Part shown: positions 1-8,725 of the stretch, piece by piece
How the letters are laid out: every line of letters starts with the position of its first letter
Numbering within the stretch: position 1 is the first letter of the stretch
From: Ulvibacter litoralis
GTDB lineage: Bacteria; Bacteroidota; Bacteroidia; Flavobacteriales; Flavobacteriaceae
DNA: 64,000 nt
Direction: 5' to 3'
Assembly (NCBI RefSeq): GCF_900102055.1
Contig: NZ_FNBA01000004.1
Location: 1 to 64,000 of the forward strand
Translations under genes and position numbers: made by a program
The notes under the pieces: model-generated
The model's input: only the letters and a program-made list of their open reading frames with translations
The model's database searches: none
What the model was told of the DNA's origin: nothing

Positions 1-1682
1 CATGTGCTGTAAAAACTTGGGATGGTTCTAATTGGAATCCAGCTGGTAATCCTACCGCTACTGATCATGTTGTCATTTCAGACGACTATGATACTACCAC
101 CGACGGCGGAAGTATCACCGCCTGTGAAGTCACCGTTGATGCCTCGACAAGGTTAACCATCGGTGCTGATGATTTTTTAAGTGTCGTTAATGATATTACA
201 GTAAATGGAACGCTAAATGTTGCGCAAATTGCCAGCGTAGTGCAAATTGAGGATGCTGCTACAGTAACCAATAACGGAACAATTAATGTTTATGTAGATA
301 CGCCAGATTTAAATGGTCGTGATTTTGTGCTGCTTGGAAGTCCGATGTCTTCCGAAACTAGAGCACATGTATTCGAAAATGCCCTTCGTGTGCGTAATCA
401 CTTAACGGAAGAGTTTAGTCCGAATACAGAAGTTGGTGATGGATCTCCAGGTGCTGGGAATTGGGTAGATGAAACAGGAAATGATTGGCCAGTATTAGAA
501 AACGGACCTATCAATCTAGGAGAAGGGTATATGGTAATGCGTGATCTAACGGGACCTCCAGCTCCCTTAAATTTGAATTTTAATACAGGAACTTTAAATA
601 ATGGTGTTATAAATTATTCAGCAGGATACAATGGAAATCAGAATTCAAGTCCAAGTATACTAGCGAATCCATATGCCTCTGCAATTTCAGCCACCGATTT
701 TATAACTACAAATTCAGGGGGTGTAGATGCTGTATATTTTTGGGAACACGTAACGTCTCCTAATGCAGGACTTCCAGGACCTTTTGGACTTAATTATACT
801 ATGGAAGATATTTCAATTTTTAATTTAACTGGTGGAACTGCCGCTGCAGGATCTGATTCTAGCACAGTTCCAAATGGGATGATTTCTACAGGACAAGGAT
901 TTGGAGTGAAGGTATCTTCGGCAGGCGGACCCGTATCGATTACTTTTAACAACGCAATGCGAAGAACAACAGGTAATGCAATGCCTCGCAATCAAAACTT
1001 AGATCGTATTTGGCTACAAGTAGAAAGTGATGGATACGATTTAAAAAGTACTGCTCTAATTGGTTTTTTAGATCAAGCAACAGATGGATTTGATGAAGGG
1101 TATGATGCCAAACGATTGGCAACTAATGTGTCATTATATTCTCATTTAGATGATGGAACCGATGTGTTAGGAATTCAAGCAAGAGGTGTATTTGAAGAAA
1201 ACAAAAAAATCTCAATGGGTTTTGCTTCTTTAATTGATGAGAAAATAGATTATACGATTTCTATTCAAAATATAGAAGGGATCAACTTAGGAACTGCAAC
1301 GGTATACTTGATTGATACCTTAGAAGATGTGATAACAAACCTAAGTGAAGCCAACTACACTTTTATGAGTGAAAAAGGAATTTACGACAATCGATTTGTG
1401 CTTCAGTTTGTACCAGAAGTAATTTTAGGAACTAATAATCCTGTATTAAAAGAAGTAGCTATTTATCCTAATCCGACACAAGGTGTTCTAAATATCGTAT
1501 CACCAAAAACAACGATCACAAGCGTTAGGATTTTTGATTTAAGCGGGAGAGTGGTTCTAAATACTTCTGATTTAAATAGCAATACAACGGAACTAAATCT
1601 TTCAGAATTAAACAGCGCTATGTACTTTGTAGAAGTCATTACAGAAGCAGGGAGCCTAACTGAACGAATTTTGAAAGATTAA
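1..1682 (+). CDS. T9SS-sorted secreted protein, 5' end outside window
   Basis: The reading frame is open from the first bases of the window (first full codon at position 3), so this is the C-terminal part of a larger protein. A GTG at 240 is internal to the open frame and is not a convincing start. The visible part is Gly/Asn/Thr-rich and beta-strand-like, as in large surface proteins of Flavobacteriia. The last ~75 residues form a type A T9SS sorting tail: the motif IYPNPTQGVLNIV, then IFDLSGRVV and a final ERILKD. This tail normally directs export through the outer membrane and is removed or anchored at the cell surface. No enzymatic domain is recognised; an adhesin or matrix role is inference only. 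Confidence 0.85.
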   Translation, partial: CAVKTWDGSNWNPAGNPTATDHVVISDDYDTTTDGGSITACEVTVDASTRLTIGADDFLSVVNDITVNGTLNVAQIASVVQIEDAATVTNNGTINVYVDTPDLNGRDFVLLGSPMSSETRAHVFENALRVRNHLTEEFSPNTEVGDGSPGAGNWVDETGNDWPVLENGPINLGEGYMVMRDLTGPPAPLNLNFNTGTLNNGVINYSAGYNGNQNSSPSILANPYASAISATDFITTNSGGVDAVYFWEHVTSPNAGLPGPFGLNYTMEDISIFNLTGGTAAAGSDSSTVPNGMISTGQGFGVKVSSAGGPVSITFNNAMRRTTGNAMPRNQNLDRIWLQVESDGYDLKSTALIGFLDQATDGFDEGYDAKRLATNVSLYSHLDDGTDVLGIQARGVFEENKKISMGFASLIDEKIDYTISIQNIEGINLGTATVYLIDTLEDVITNLSEANYTFMSEKGIYDNRFVLQFVPEVILGTNNPVLKEVAIYPNPTQGVLNIVSPKTTITSVRIFDLSGRVVLNTSDLNSNTTELNLSELNSAMYFVEVITEAGSLTERILKD

Positions 1683-1700
1683 ATGGTATAAAGAAAAAAC

Positions 1701-1829
1701 ATGAAACTTGATTTTTTATTTTTTGACATTCATTTTTTAGAAAAGGCTTTTCTCGATATAGAAGGTCCATTTAAGGCAGACCTCTTGATTGAATTGAATG
1801 TAATAGAAGCTATTGAAGCTGTAGCATAA
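1701..1829 (+). CDS. possible 42-residue small protein
   Basis: A short ATG-initiated frame starts 18 bases after the stop of the preceding T9SS protein and ends just before a terminator hairpin. The predicted peptide starts MKLDFLFFDIHFLEKAF and ends with an acidic IEAIEAVA stretch. It has no recognised family and no clear signal peptide or membrane helix. Its position between a stop and a terminator would fit a small co-transcribed gene, but it may equally be untranslated 3' UTR. Confidence 0.2.
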   Translation: MKLDFLFFDIHFLEKAFLDIEGPFKADLLIELNVIEAIEAVA

Positions 1830-1834
1830 AAAGT

Positions 1835-1870
1835 AAAAGCCGTCTATTTTTAAAAATAGACGGCTTTTTT
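1835..1870. terminator. bidirectional rho-independent terminator
   Basis: The arms AAAAGCCGTCTATTTTT and AAAAATAGACGGCTTTTTT form a long perfect stem with a T-run on either strand. It lies between the convergent T9SS protein (+) and the PLP enzyme (-), and should terminate both. Confidence 0.85.
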
Positions 1871-1890
1871 TATTTATTAAACGTGGTACT

Positions 1891-3102
1891 TTAAAGAATT
1901 CTTAGTTCTTTCATACAGCTTTTCATCATTTGGTAGGTACGTTCAATATCGTCGTCTAAACCAATAGAGAAACGAATCAATCCATCGCTTAGTCCCATTT
2001 CTTTTTGTTCTTCTTCTGGTATTTCTGAAGAGGTTGAAGAACCCGGCGCGCTAAATAAGGTTTTGTAAAACCCTAAACTTACCGCTAAGTAACCAAGATT
2101 TCGCTCTTGCATTAATTCCATAAGTTCGTTGGCTTTGTCTAAGCTCCCTGCATCGATGGTTAGCATTCCTCCAAATCCGTAGTCTTTATTCATCATTCTT
2201 TTGAATAATTCATGACCTGGATGTGACGCTAATCCTGGATACACAGTTTGTAAACCATCTGTTTCAAATTTTGTAGCTAAATAAAGTGCATTGTGGCTGT
2301 GTTGCTTCATTCGTATGTGAAGCGTCCTCATGTTTTTCAGAATAGAAGCGGCACGCAAACTGTCCATAGAAGCTCCTAGAAGCATACAGGCGCCATCGTT
2401 TACATTCCGAAGTGAGTCAATTAATTCTTGCGATCCACATACAACACCACCCATTGTATCGCTGCTTCCGTTGATGAATTTTGTCAAACTATGTAGTACA
2501 ACATCGGCGCCTAACTTCGCAGGAGAAATGGTTAAAGGAGAAAAAGTATTATCGACCAATAATTGAATCCCGTGTTTTTTTGCAATTTTAGACAAGCCTT
2601 CAATGTCGGCAATCTCTAACAGCGGATTACTCACACATTCACAGAAAATTATTTTAGTGTCTTTTGTGATAGCAGCTTCTACAAGATCTAGTTTTGTGAT
2701 ATCGACAAACGTTGTGTCTATTCCTAATCTAGGGGTGAAGTTTTTTAAGAAGGCGTACGTACCTCCGTAAATGGTTCTACTTGAAATAATATGATCCCCC
2801 GCTTGACAAAACTGTAAAATAGTAGGCGATATGGCACCCATTCCGCTCGCGGCAACATTGGCGGTTTCGGTCCCTTCCATTGCAGCTAATGCTTCTCCTA
2901 AGTATAGGTTCGAAGGTGTAGTATGTCGTGAGTATAAATAACAGCCGTCTGCATTCCCTTCAAAAGTATCGAACATTGTTTTTGCTGAAAGAAAGGTGTA
3001 GGTTGATGAATCTGATATAGAAGGATTCACGCCTCCAAACTCTCCAAAATATTGTAAATCCTGAATGCTATTCGCTGGATTAAATTTTTTATTGTTGCTC
3101 AT
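1891..3102 (-). CDS. Cys/Met-metabolism PLP-dependent enzyme (cystathionine gamma-synthase / methionine gamma-lyase family)
   Basis: 403 residues, the usual size for trans-sulfuration fold-type I PLP enzymes. Visible family features are the YSR motif (57-59) that binds cofactor phosphate across the dimer, SGMGA (86-90), D184 in the VDNTF motif that contacts the pyridine nitrogen, and the PLP lysine K208 in HSLTKFINGSSD. At the site where classical methionine gamma-lyases have Cys (GCTFAFL-type) this protein has Gly (IYGGTYAFL), so the exact reaction cannot be fixed: gamma-lyase, gamma-synthase or cystathionine lyase. It is transcribed divergently from an Lrp/AsnC regulator, which suggests amino-acid-responsive control and a catabolic role. 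Cytosolic. Confidence 0.85.
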   Translation of the reverse strand: MSNNKKFNPANSIQDLQYFGEFGGVNPSISDSSTYTFLSAKTMFDTFEGNADGCYLYSRHTTPSNLYLGEALAAMEGTETANVAASGMGAISPTILQFCQAGDHIISSRTIYGGTYAFLKNFTPRLGIDTTFVDITKLDLVEAAITKDTKIIFCECVSNPLLEIADIEGLSKIAKKHGIQLLVDNTFSPLTISPAKLGADVVLHSLTKFINGSSDTMGGVVCGSQELIDSLRNVNDGACMLLGASMDSLRAASILKNMRTLHIRMKQHSHNALYLATKFETDGLQTVYPGLASHPGHELFKRMMNKDYGFGGMLTIDAGSLDKANELMELMQERNLGYLAVSLGFYKTLFSAPGSSTSSEIPEEEQKEMGLSDGLIRFSIGLDDDIERTYQMMKSCMKELRIL

Positions 3103-3315
3103 TTTATAATTTGATTTAATTTGAAACTGTTGTTTTAAAGGTTTTAGTGTTTCGGAAAGATCCGTGTAAGTACTGTATCAAAAGTAGAGTGAAGTAAATT
3201 ATATTTCAACTGAAACGATAATTTTTAGAATATAAATCGGTTAAATTGTGTTTGTTTAGTTTTTTTATCCGAAATCAATTTCATAAGTTTATGCTTTATA
3301 GAAAAATTTTCAGCA

Positions 3316-3777
3316 ATGACTTTAGATGCTATTGATAAAAAACTGCTTACTTTTTTACAGCAAGACTGTAAACAAACCAACAAAGAACTTTCTTCCAAAT
3401 TGAACCTTTCAGTAACAGCTGTTTACGAACGGATTAAAAAACTGGAACGAGAAGGTATTATCAAGCAGTATGTTTCCGTAGTAAATAAAGAAAAGATCGG
3501 GTTAAAATTCGTGGTGTTTTGCCAAATTAAATTAGCACAACATACCAAAGAGTATCTTACAAAATTTGAAAGTGAGGTGAAAAAACTAGAAGAGGTATTA
3601 GAGTGTTTTCATGTGAGTGGTGAATATGATTATTTATTAAAAGTAATTGTGGGCGATATGGACCAATTTCGAAATTTTATGGTGACTAAATTAACGACCA
3701 TTCAGCATATTGGAAGTACGCAGAGCTCTTTTAGTATTAGTGAAGTAAAAAATACAACGGCAATTAATATACGGTAA
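3316..3777 (+). CDS. Lrp/AsnC-family transcriptional regulator
   Basis: 153 residues, full length for the family. An N-terminal winged helix-turn-helix (about 5-60, with the pattern LDAIDKKLLTFLQQD and LSVTAVYERIKKLEREGII) is followed by a RAM/AsnC effector-binding alpha-beta domain (about 65-145; GEYDYLLKV is the typical core strand). It is divergent from the neighbouring PLP enzyme with a 213-base shared promoter region, so it probably controls that gene and itself in response to an amino acid. Ligand unknown. Confidence 0.9.
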   Translation: MTLDAIDKKLLTFLQQDCKQTNKELSSKLNLSVTAVYERIKKLEREGIIKQYVSVVNKEKIGLKFVVFCQIKLAQHTKEYLTKFESEVKKLEEVLECFHVSGEYDYLLKVIVGDMDQFRNFMVTKLTTIQHIGSTQSSFSISEVKNTTAINIR

Positions 3778-3900
3778 AAAGAAGTGAAGATTTTTTATAG
3801 AATCAATGAATAAATAGCTGTCAATAAGTGTTTTGTTGATTGAAAAGCATCTTTTCTTCGGAAAACAAAAAATATATTTTTTATGAGTAGCTAGTATTTC

Positions 3901-3908
3901 TATTTTTG
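3901..3908 (+). promoter_or_regulatory. candidate -7 box for secreted fibre-like protein
   Basis: TATTTTTG matches the Bacteroidota -7 consensus TAnnTTTG, 47 bases upstream of the start codon at 3956. No clear TTG -33 element is seen at the expected spacing, so support is moderate. Confidence 0.3.
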
Positions 3909-3955
3909 TGTTCCCTTTTCTACAGGAAACAAGAACCCTACTTTCTAAATTTTAA

Positions 3956-5443
3956 ATGATGAAAGTATTTTCCTTATATAGCAGTATCCTAATGTTTTTT
4001 ATTAGCTCATTTGCAATAGCGCAAGTGGGTATTGGTACTATAACTCCAGATCCCGCATCCGTTTTAGACGTTACCGCCACAGATAAAGGAATTTTAATTC
4101 CAAGAGTTTCATTGGATGCTATTTCTAATACTATGATTGATGGTGTCAATGCAGTTTCAGAAGGCATGTTACTTTATAATACGAATACTGCAATTGTTGG
4201 AGGAGCCGGTGTCGGATTTTATTTTTTTAATGGTGCTGTATGGGAAAAACTGAATGGAGCAACCCCAGGAAGGAGCGATGCCGATTGGTTTGTAGAAAAT
4301 ACAACAAATGCACCAACCTCTATCGACGACGATATATACACAAATGGAAACGTGGCCATAGGAGATTCCGATGCGCTATACCCGTTAAGTCTTAATACAG
4401 TTACAAGTACTAGAGCATTGAACATAAATGTTGATACACCAGGTGATGATACTATGTATGGAGGGTTAATTACTATGAATAATGATGGAGATGGAAATCA
4501 ATATGGTATAAGGTTAAATAATACTAAAGGAGGAGATGGAGAGCAATATGGAGTGTATACATCTTTATCGGGAAATACCAATAGTCGTAAATATGGACTC
4601 TATAACAATGTAAGTGGTAATGGAGACGATTTGCATTTTGGAGTTGTAAATAGCTTATCGGGGAATGGTGACGAAAGAAAATTTGCCATTTATAATATAT
4701 TGTCTGTAAATGGAGCAGGTAGGGTATGGGGCATGAATAACACCTTTACCGGCAATAAAACGGGGACTAATTATGGAGTTCAAAATGATTTTTTTACCAG
4801 TGTGGACGCTACTTTTTACGGATTTCATAACAATTTTTTTGGAGCCTCACCCGGAACTCAATTTGGATTAAATAATAGTTTTATTAATGATGGATCTGGG
4901 GATAGATTTGGTGTAAATACATCTATGAATGGAGAAGGCGATGGTCGATATTATGCTAATTTTTCAAATATAGGAAATAATGGTAATGGCAATCATTATG
5001 GAAGTTATACTACGATGTCGGGTATAGGAACAGGGCCTAAATATGGCAGTTATATTCATATACAAGATTCTAATTCTTCCGGGACTACAGGGGGAGATTT
5101 ATACGGTATATACTCCAACGTAGAAAGATTAACGGGTGTGTCGTATGCTGCTTATTTTCTTGGAAATGTTTCAATTGGAACCACTGCAGCCAATAGTTAT
5201 ATTTTACCAGCTTCAGATGGAACCGCGGGACAAGTAATGCAAACTGACGGTGCAGGACAATTAAGTTGGGTAACTCCTACAGCTCCTAGATCTATGGTTT
5301 CTTCCGAAGTAGAAATTAATAACACAACTTTAAATCAGGTTGAAGAACTTACTTCAGAAATTGAAAATTTAAAGCAGATTATAGCGCAACAACAAGAACA
5401 ACTTACCCTTTTGTTAGAGACAGTAAACACAAGCAGTAAATAA
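3956..5443 (+). CDS. secreted repeat protein of the QVGIG/tail-fibre-like type
   Basis: 495 residues. A signal peptide (about 1-22, ending FAIAQ) leads into the VGIGTITPDPASVLDV motif found at the mature N-terminus of many flavobacterial exported proteins that resemble phage-fibre collar regions. The middle (about 160-400) carries many degenerate repeats of ~20 residues built on YG-[VIL]-x-N plus G-[ND]-G, probably a beta-repeat stalk. The C-terminus has a QTDGAGQLSWV element and a coiled coil (about 455-490, heptads in VEELTSEIENLKQIIAQQQ). No T9SS tail is visible. The architecture suggests a trimeric surface fibre; that is inference. The distant 7193-8377 gene has the same N-terminal design. 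Confidence 0.7.
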   Translation: MMKVFSLYSSILMFFISSFAIAQVGIGTITPDPASVLDVTATDKGILIPRVSLDAISNTMIDGVNAVSEGMLLYNTNTAIVGGAGVGFYFFNGAVWEKLNGATPGRSDADWFVENTTNAPTSIDDDIYTNGNVAIGDSDALYPLSLNTVTSTRALNINVDTPGDDTMYGGLITMNNDGDGNQYGIRLNNTKGGDGEQYGVYTSLSGNTNSRKYGLYNNVSGNGDDLHFGVVNSLSGNGDERKFAIYNILSVNGAGRVWGMNNTFTGNKTGTNYGVQNDFFTSVDATFYGFHNNFFGASPGTQFGLNNSFINDGSGDRFGVNTSMNGEGDGRYYANFSNIGNNGNGNHYGSYTTMSGIGTGPKYGSYIHIQDSNSSGTTGGDLYGIYSNVERLTGVSYAAYFLGNVSIGTTAANSYILPASDGTAGQVMQTDGAGQLSWVTPTAPRSMVSSEVEINNTTLNQVEELTSEIENLKQIIAQQQEQLTLLLETVNTSSK

Positions 5444-5524
5444 CACAGCCCCGTTTAATTAAAGAAACCTTTTTTTCTTGCAAACTTCTAGTGCGCGAAA
5501 CTTTTAAACTTTAAAACAGTATTG

Positions 5525-5532
5525 TACCTTTG
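5525..5532 (+). promoter_or_regulatory. candidate -7 box for lpdA
   Basis: TACCTTTG fits the TAnnTTTG -7 consensus and ends 26 bases before the lpdA start codon. No convincing TTG -33 element was found. Confidence 0.35.
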
Positions 5533-5558
5533 TAATAGCATTTTAAACTACAAAGAAT

Positions 5559-6962
5559 ATGTCAAAATACGATGTTGCAATAATAGGTTCAGGTCCTGGT
5601 GGATATGTAGCGGCAATCCGTTGCGCTCAATTAGGATTAAAAACAGCAATTATAGAAAAATATAATACCCTTGGAGGTACGTGTCTTAATGTTGGGTGTA
5701 TCCCAAGTAAAGCATTATTAGATTCGTCGCACCACTACGAAGATGCAATAAAACATTTTGAAGCGCACGGAATTGATATTCCGGGAGAAGTAAAAATAAA
5801 CTTCAAAAAGATGATCGAGCGTAAAGCTTCTGTTGTTGAACAAACAACTAAAGGAATCGACTTTTTGATGAACAAAAATAAAGTGGATGTTTTTACAGGA
5901 GTAGGTTCTTTTAAAGATGCTACGCATGTTGTGATTACTTCGGAAAAAGGAGAAGAAACAATTGAAGCTACACATACCATTATAGCGACCGGTAGTAAAC
6001 CTTCTACACTTCCATTTATAACATTAGATAAAGAAAGAGTGATTACATCTACGGAAGCATTAACGCTTTCAGAAATACCAAAACATTTAATTGTAATTGG
6101 TGGTGGTGTAATTGGATTAGAACTGGGGCAAGTATACCGTCGTTTGGGTGCTGAGGTTTCAGTAATAGAATTTATGGATCGAATTATCCCTACAATGGAT
6201 GGTTCGCAAAGTAAAGAGCTTACAAAAGTGATGAAGAAGCAAGGCGTTAAGTTTTTCCTTTCTCATAAAGTTTCAGCAGTTTCAAGAAAAGGAAAAGAAG
6301 TAAATGTTACGGCAACCGATAAAAAAGGAAATGAAGTAAGTTTTACTGGAGATTACTGTTTGGTTTCTGTAGGACGTCGTCCTTATACTGACGGACTAGG
6401 TCTTGACAATGCAGGTGTAAAAGTTACTGAAAGAGGAAAAGTAGCTGTAAATGAGCATTTACAAACCAATATTTCAAACATTTATGCTATTGGAGATGTA
6501 ATTAAAGGAGCAATGTTGGCGCACAAAGCTGAAGAAGAAGGTGTTTTTGTTGCTGAAACCATTGCAGGACAAAAACCACATATCGATTATAACTTAATCC
6601 CAGGGGTTGTGTACACATGGCCAGAAGTTGCTTCTGTTGGTAAAACGGAAGAGCAATTGAAGGAAGCAGGAATGGCGTATAAAGTAGGACAATTTCCAAT
6701 GCGTGCCTTAGGGAGATCTCGCGCCAGTGGAGATACTGACGGATTCGTAAAAATACTAGCCGATAAAGAAACGGACGAAGTATTAGGAGTACATATGGTA
6801 GGAGCACGTGTTGCCGATCTTATCGCAGAAGGAGTTACAGCAATGGAATTTAGAGCTAGTGCTGAAGATATTGCGAGAATGAGTCATGCACATCCAACGT
6901 ATGCAGAAGCTGTTAAAGAAGCAGCCTTAGCTGCAACAGAAGACAGAGCGTTACACGTTTAA
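5559..6962 (+). CDS. lpdA: dihydrolipoyl dehydrogenase (E3)
   Basis: 467 residues, standard length. It oxidises dihydrolipoamide on 2-oxoacid dehydrogenase complexes or the glycine cleavage system using FAD and NAD. Visible features: FAD-binding GSGPGG (10-15), redox disulfide C42/C47 in GGTCLNVGCIPSK, a second Rossmann motif GGGVIGLELG for NAD, FAD-contacting YAIGDV, and the C-terminal active-site His-Glu pair in HAHPTYAEAV (H445, E450). The gene stands alone with its own candidate promoter and a terminator just downstream; no E1/E2 genes lie beside it. All catalytic residues are present. Confidence 0.96.
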   Translation: MSKYDVAIIGSGPGGYVAAIRCAQLGLKTAIIEKYNTLGGTCLNVGCIPSKALLDSSHHYEDAIKHFEAHGIDIPGEVKINFKKMIERKASVVEQTTKGIDFLMNKNKVDVFTGVGSFKDATHVVITSEKGEETIEATHTIIATGSKPSTLPFITLDKERVITSTEALTLSEIPKHLIVIGGGVIGLELGQVYRRLGAEVSVIEFMDRIIPTMDGSQSKELTKVMKKQGVKFFLSHKVSAVSRKGKEVNVTATDKKGNEVSFTGDYCLVSVGRRPYTDGLGLDNAGVKVTERGKVAVNEHLQTNISNIYAIGDVIKGAMLAHKAEEEGVFVAETIAGQKPHIDYNLIPGVVYTWPEVASVGKTEEQLKEAGMAYKVGQFPMRALGRSRASGDTDGFVKILADKETDEVLGVHMVGARVADLIAEGVTAMEFRASAEDIARMSHAHPTYAEAVKEAALAATEDRALHV

Positions 6963-6983
6963 GAGATAATAAAATAATGTTTT

Positions 6984-7016
6984 AAAAAACCATCCGTTTT
7001 AATGGATGGTTTTTTT
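6984..7016 (+). terminator. rho-independent terminator of lpdA
   Basis: The arms AAAAACCATCC and GGATGGTTTTTT are separated by an 8-base loop and followed by a T-run, about 22 bases after the lpdA stop codon. Confidence 0.85.
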
Positions 7017-7111
7017 ATGAAGTATTATGAGTGTATCGTTGCTATGGCATTCGGTAAATTGATTCCTCCAGTATTTAGGAGTCTTACTTATAATCAGCAT
7101 GGTACAAATGC

Positions 7112-7148
7112 AAAAAAAGACTGATGAAATTTCATCAGTCTTTTTTTT
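7112..7148 (-). terminator. rho-independent terminator of the 7193-8377 gene
   Basis: An almost perfect hairpin, AAAAAAAGACTGATGAAA against TTTCATCAGTCTTTTTTT, with runs of A/T on both sides lies 45 bases past the stop of the minus-strand gene. It would also work on the plus strand. Confidence 0.8.
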
Positions 7149-7192
7149 GTTGCGGGGTGCAGGGGTGTGGGTTGTACTATTTATACACTTAC

Positions 7193-8377
7193 TTAATTAT
7201 ATACAGATACTTTCCAATTTCTACTAGAAGGGTTGATGTTTCCTCCTTTTATATTTGTTACACGAATTGTTACTTTATTTGATGCGTTAATAAAACAATT
7301 CCAAACAAGACCAACTTCAAGTCCTCCATAAGGAGAACAGGAACAGTTGTCTCCCATACTAGCACCAGGTACACTAACAGTTAAGTCTTCTGAATCTTTA
7401 TTCCCAATATTAGGAAAATTTAAAGTTGCAGTTTGCTCATATCCTTTTAAAAGCACTTGTCTAATATTTGATTCAGGCGTAAAGTAAAGACGATTTCCAT
7501 CATATTCCATGGCACCAGCTTCAGGAGTTGCTAATTTAGTTCCACTTGTAAATTTTAAAGGAGCTGAATTTGCACTTGCTGTTCCTGCTCTTACATGAAG
7601 GGTTGCCGTAGGATTTTGTTCAGAAAAACCTACATTACCATTACTTCGTACAGAAATACGCTGTTGTTGTGTGTTAGAACCTTGAGGTGTTGTAGTAATA
7701 ACAAATTTTGATGGAGAGCTTCCTGGGGTTGCAATTCCGTCCATATAAAATCGGAAACCACCGTTTTCAACAATATTGTTTCCGTCGTGTGTTTTTACAA
7801 TTAACGCTCCAATTTCTCCATTGTTCGCTAAATTAGTAGGCGCAGCTAATGATCCTCCTGTATTGTAAAATATAAGGTTTGGAGGATTTGGGTTCGCACT
7901 TGTAATTTGTATGTCGTTATCTCCAGGACCTTTAAACTCAAAACGTTCAATCGGGTCACTCGTACCAAAACCAATACGACCATCATCAGTAATCACCATA
8001 TCTGTTCCAGTTAATTTAGCGCGTGTCGCATAAATTAATTTGTCTCCTGTAGCGTTTGTACCAAATTTCCATTCTTCAGCACCAATACCAACCCATCTTG
8101 TATTAGGGTTGTCCCAATAGTAAAAACCAACATCGTCAGTTCCAATGGCAGTGGTTAAGAAAACCAACATCCCATTTTGTTCTGAACCAGGGTTTGTTGT
8201 AGGGAATGCATTAATTCTTGGGATTAGAATACCATCTTTATTCGAAGGAGATGAAGCATTAGAGGCACTAATGTCTAATGTGCTTTCTGGACTTGAATTT
8301 CCAATACCAACTTGAGCTTGTAGGAAGCTAGCCGTTAATACTAAAAAGAGTGTTAATGTGTAGGTAATAATTTTCAT
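7193..8377 (-). CDS. secreted fibre-like protein with QVGIG N-terminus
   Basis: 394 residues. Signal peptide about 1-22 (ending SFLQAQ), then VGIGNSSPESTLDIS and a GILIPRI strand, the same opening as the 3956-5443 protein. The middle contains phage-fibre-like wording (LHVRAGTASANSAPLKF, GAMEYDGNRLYFTPES) known from trimeric collar/head-fibre domains. The last ~75 residues form a separate domain with a CSCSPYGG cysteine cluster and end in NWKVSVYN; no T9SS tail is obvious. Likely an exported surface fibre or adhesin; the ligand cannot be told. It has its own candidate promoter and terminator, so it is monocistronic. Confidence 0.7.
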   Translation of the reverse strand: MKIITYTLTLFLVLTASFLQAQVGIGNSSPESTLDISASNASSPSNKDGILIPRINAFPTTNPGSEQNGMLVFLTTAIGTDDVGFYYWDNPNTRWVGIGAEEWKFGTNATGDKLIYATRAKLTGTDMVITDDGRIGFGTSDPIERFEFKGPGDNDIQITSANPNPPNLIFYNTGGSLAAPTNLANNGEIGALIVKTHDGNNIVENGGFRFYMDGIATPGSSPSKFVITTTPQGSNTQQQRISVRSNGNVGFSEQNPTATLHVRAGTASANSAPLKFTSGTKLATPEAGAMEYDGNRLYFTPESNIRQVLLKGYEQTATLNFPNIGNKDSEDLTVSVPGASMGDNCSCSPYGGLEVGLVWNCFINASNKVTIRVTNIKGGNINPSSRNWKVSVYN

Positions 8378-8412
8378 AAATAGTAGGCGATAATTTGGGG
8401 TTATCTTCGGTG

Positions 8413-8444
8413 CAAATTTATGTCAATAAATAAGTTTCCTACAA
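8413..8444 (-). promoter_or_regulatory. candidate promoter of the 7193-8377 gene
   Basis: Read on the minus strand, TAAATTTG (8420-8413) matches the TAnnTTTG -7 consensus and a TTG (8444-8442) stands 21 bases upstream, the spacing expected of a Bacteroidota primary-sigma promoter. It lies 35 bases before the start codon. Confidence 0.45.
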
Positions 8445-8682
8445 GCAACTTAATGAATATTATCAGGATATTCGTTTAAAGTATTGTTTGTATCGATAAA
8501 GAACATTATTTATGTAGGAAAATGCCTATTTAATTGACGTTTAATGCTCTTAAGTGTCGGTGAAATGCGTTATTTGGCCGGTGAGTTAGTCAAAATAAGC
8601 GTTTTTAGGTTAATAGATTTCTATAAGCATGTCTCTTTTTAAAGGATCTTGTTTGCAGTATGGAGAGGTCATTAAATTACCT

Positions 8683-8690
8683 TAATTTTG
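8683..8690 (+). promoter_or_regulatory. candidate -7 box for pabB
   Basis: TAATTTTG fits TAnnTTTG, 35 bases upstream of the pabB start codon. The nearest TTTG upstream (8652-8655) is 27 bases away, longer than usual. Confidence 0.35.
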
Positions 8691-8725
8691 CGATTAATTA
8701 AAACGGTTAAAAAGTAGTACTCGGA

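Larger units (their letters stand above)
8378..8725. other. divergent intergenic region, 348 bases
   Basis: Divergent promoter region between the fibre-like gene (-) and pabB (+). Apart from candidate -7 boxes near each end (see separate entries) no gene, RNA or repeat was recognised. Confidence 0.6.

Noticed and set aside
240-1682. Start of the first protein at GTG 240
   Set aside because: The same frame is open without a stop back to the window edge and the sequence there looks coding, so the gene begins outside the window.
4480-5120. Regular short repeats that could suggest a tandem-repeat or CRISPR locus
   Set aside because: The periodicity is degenerate at DNA level and follows codons of YG/GNG protein repeats inside one long open frame; no identical repeats with unique spacers exist.
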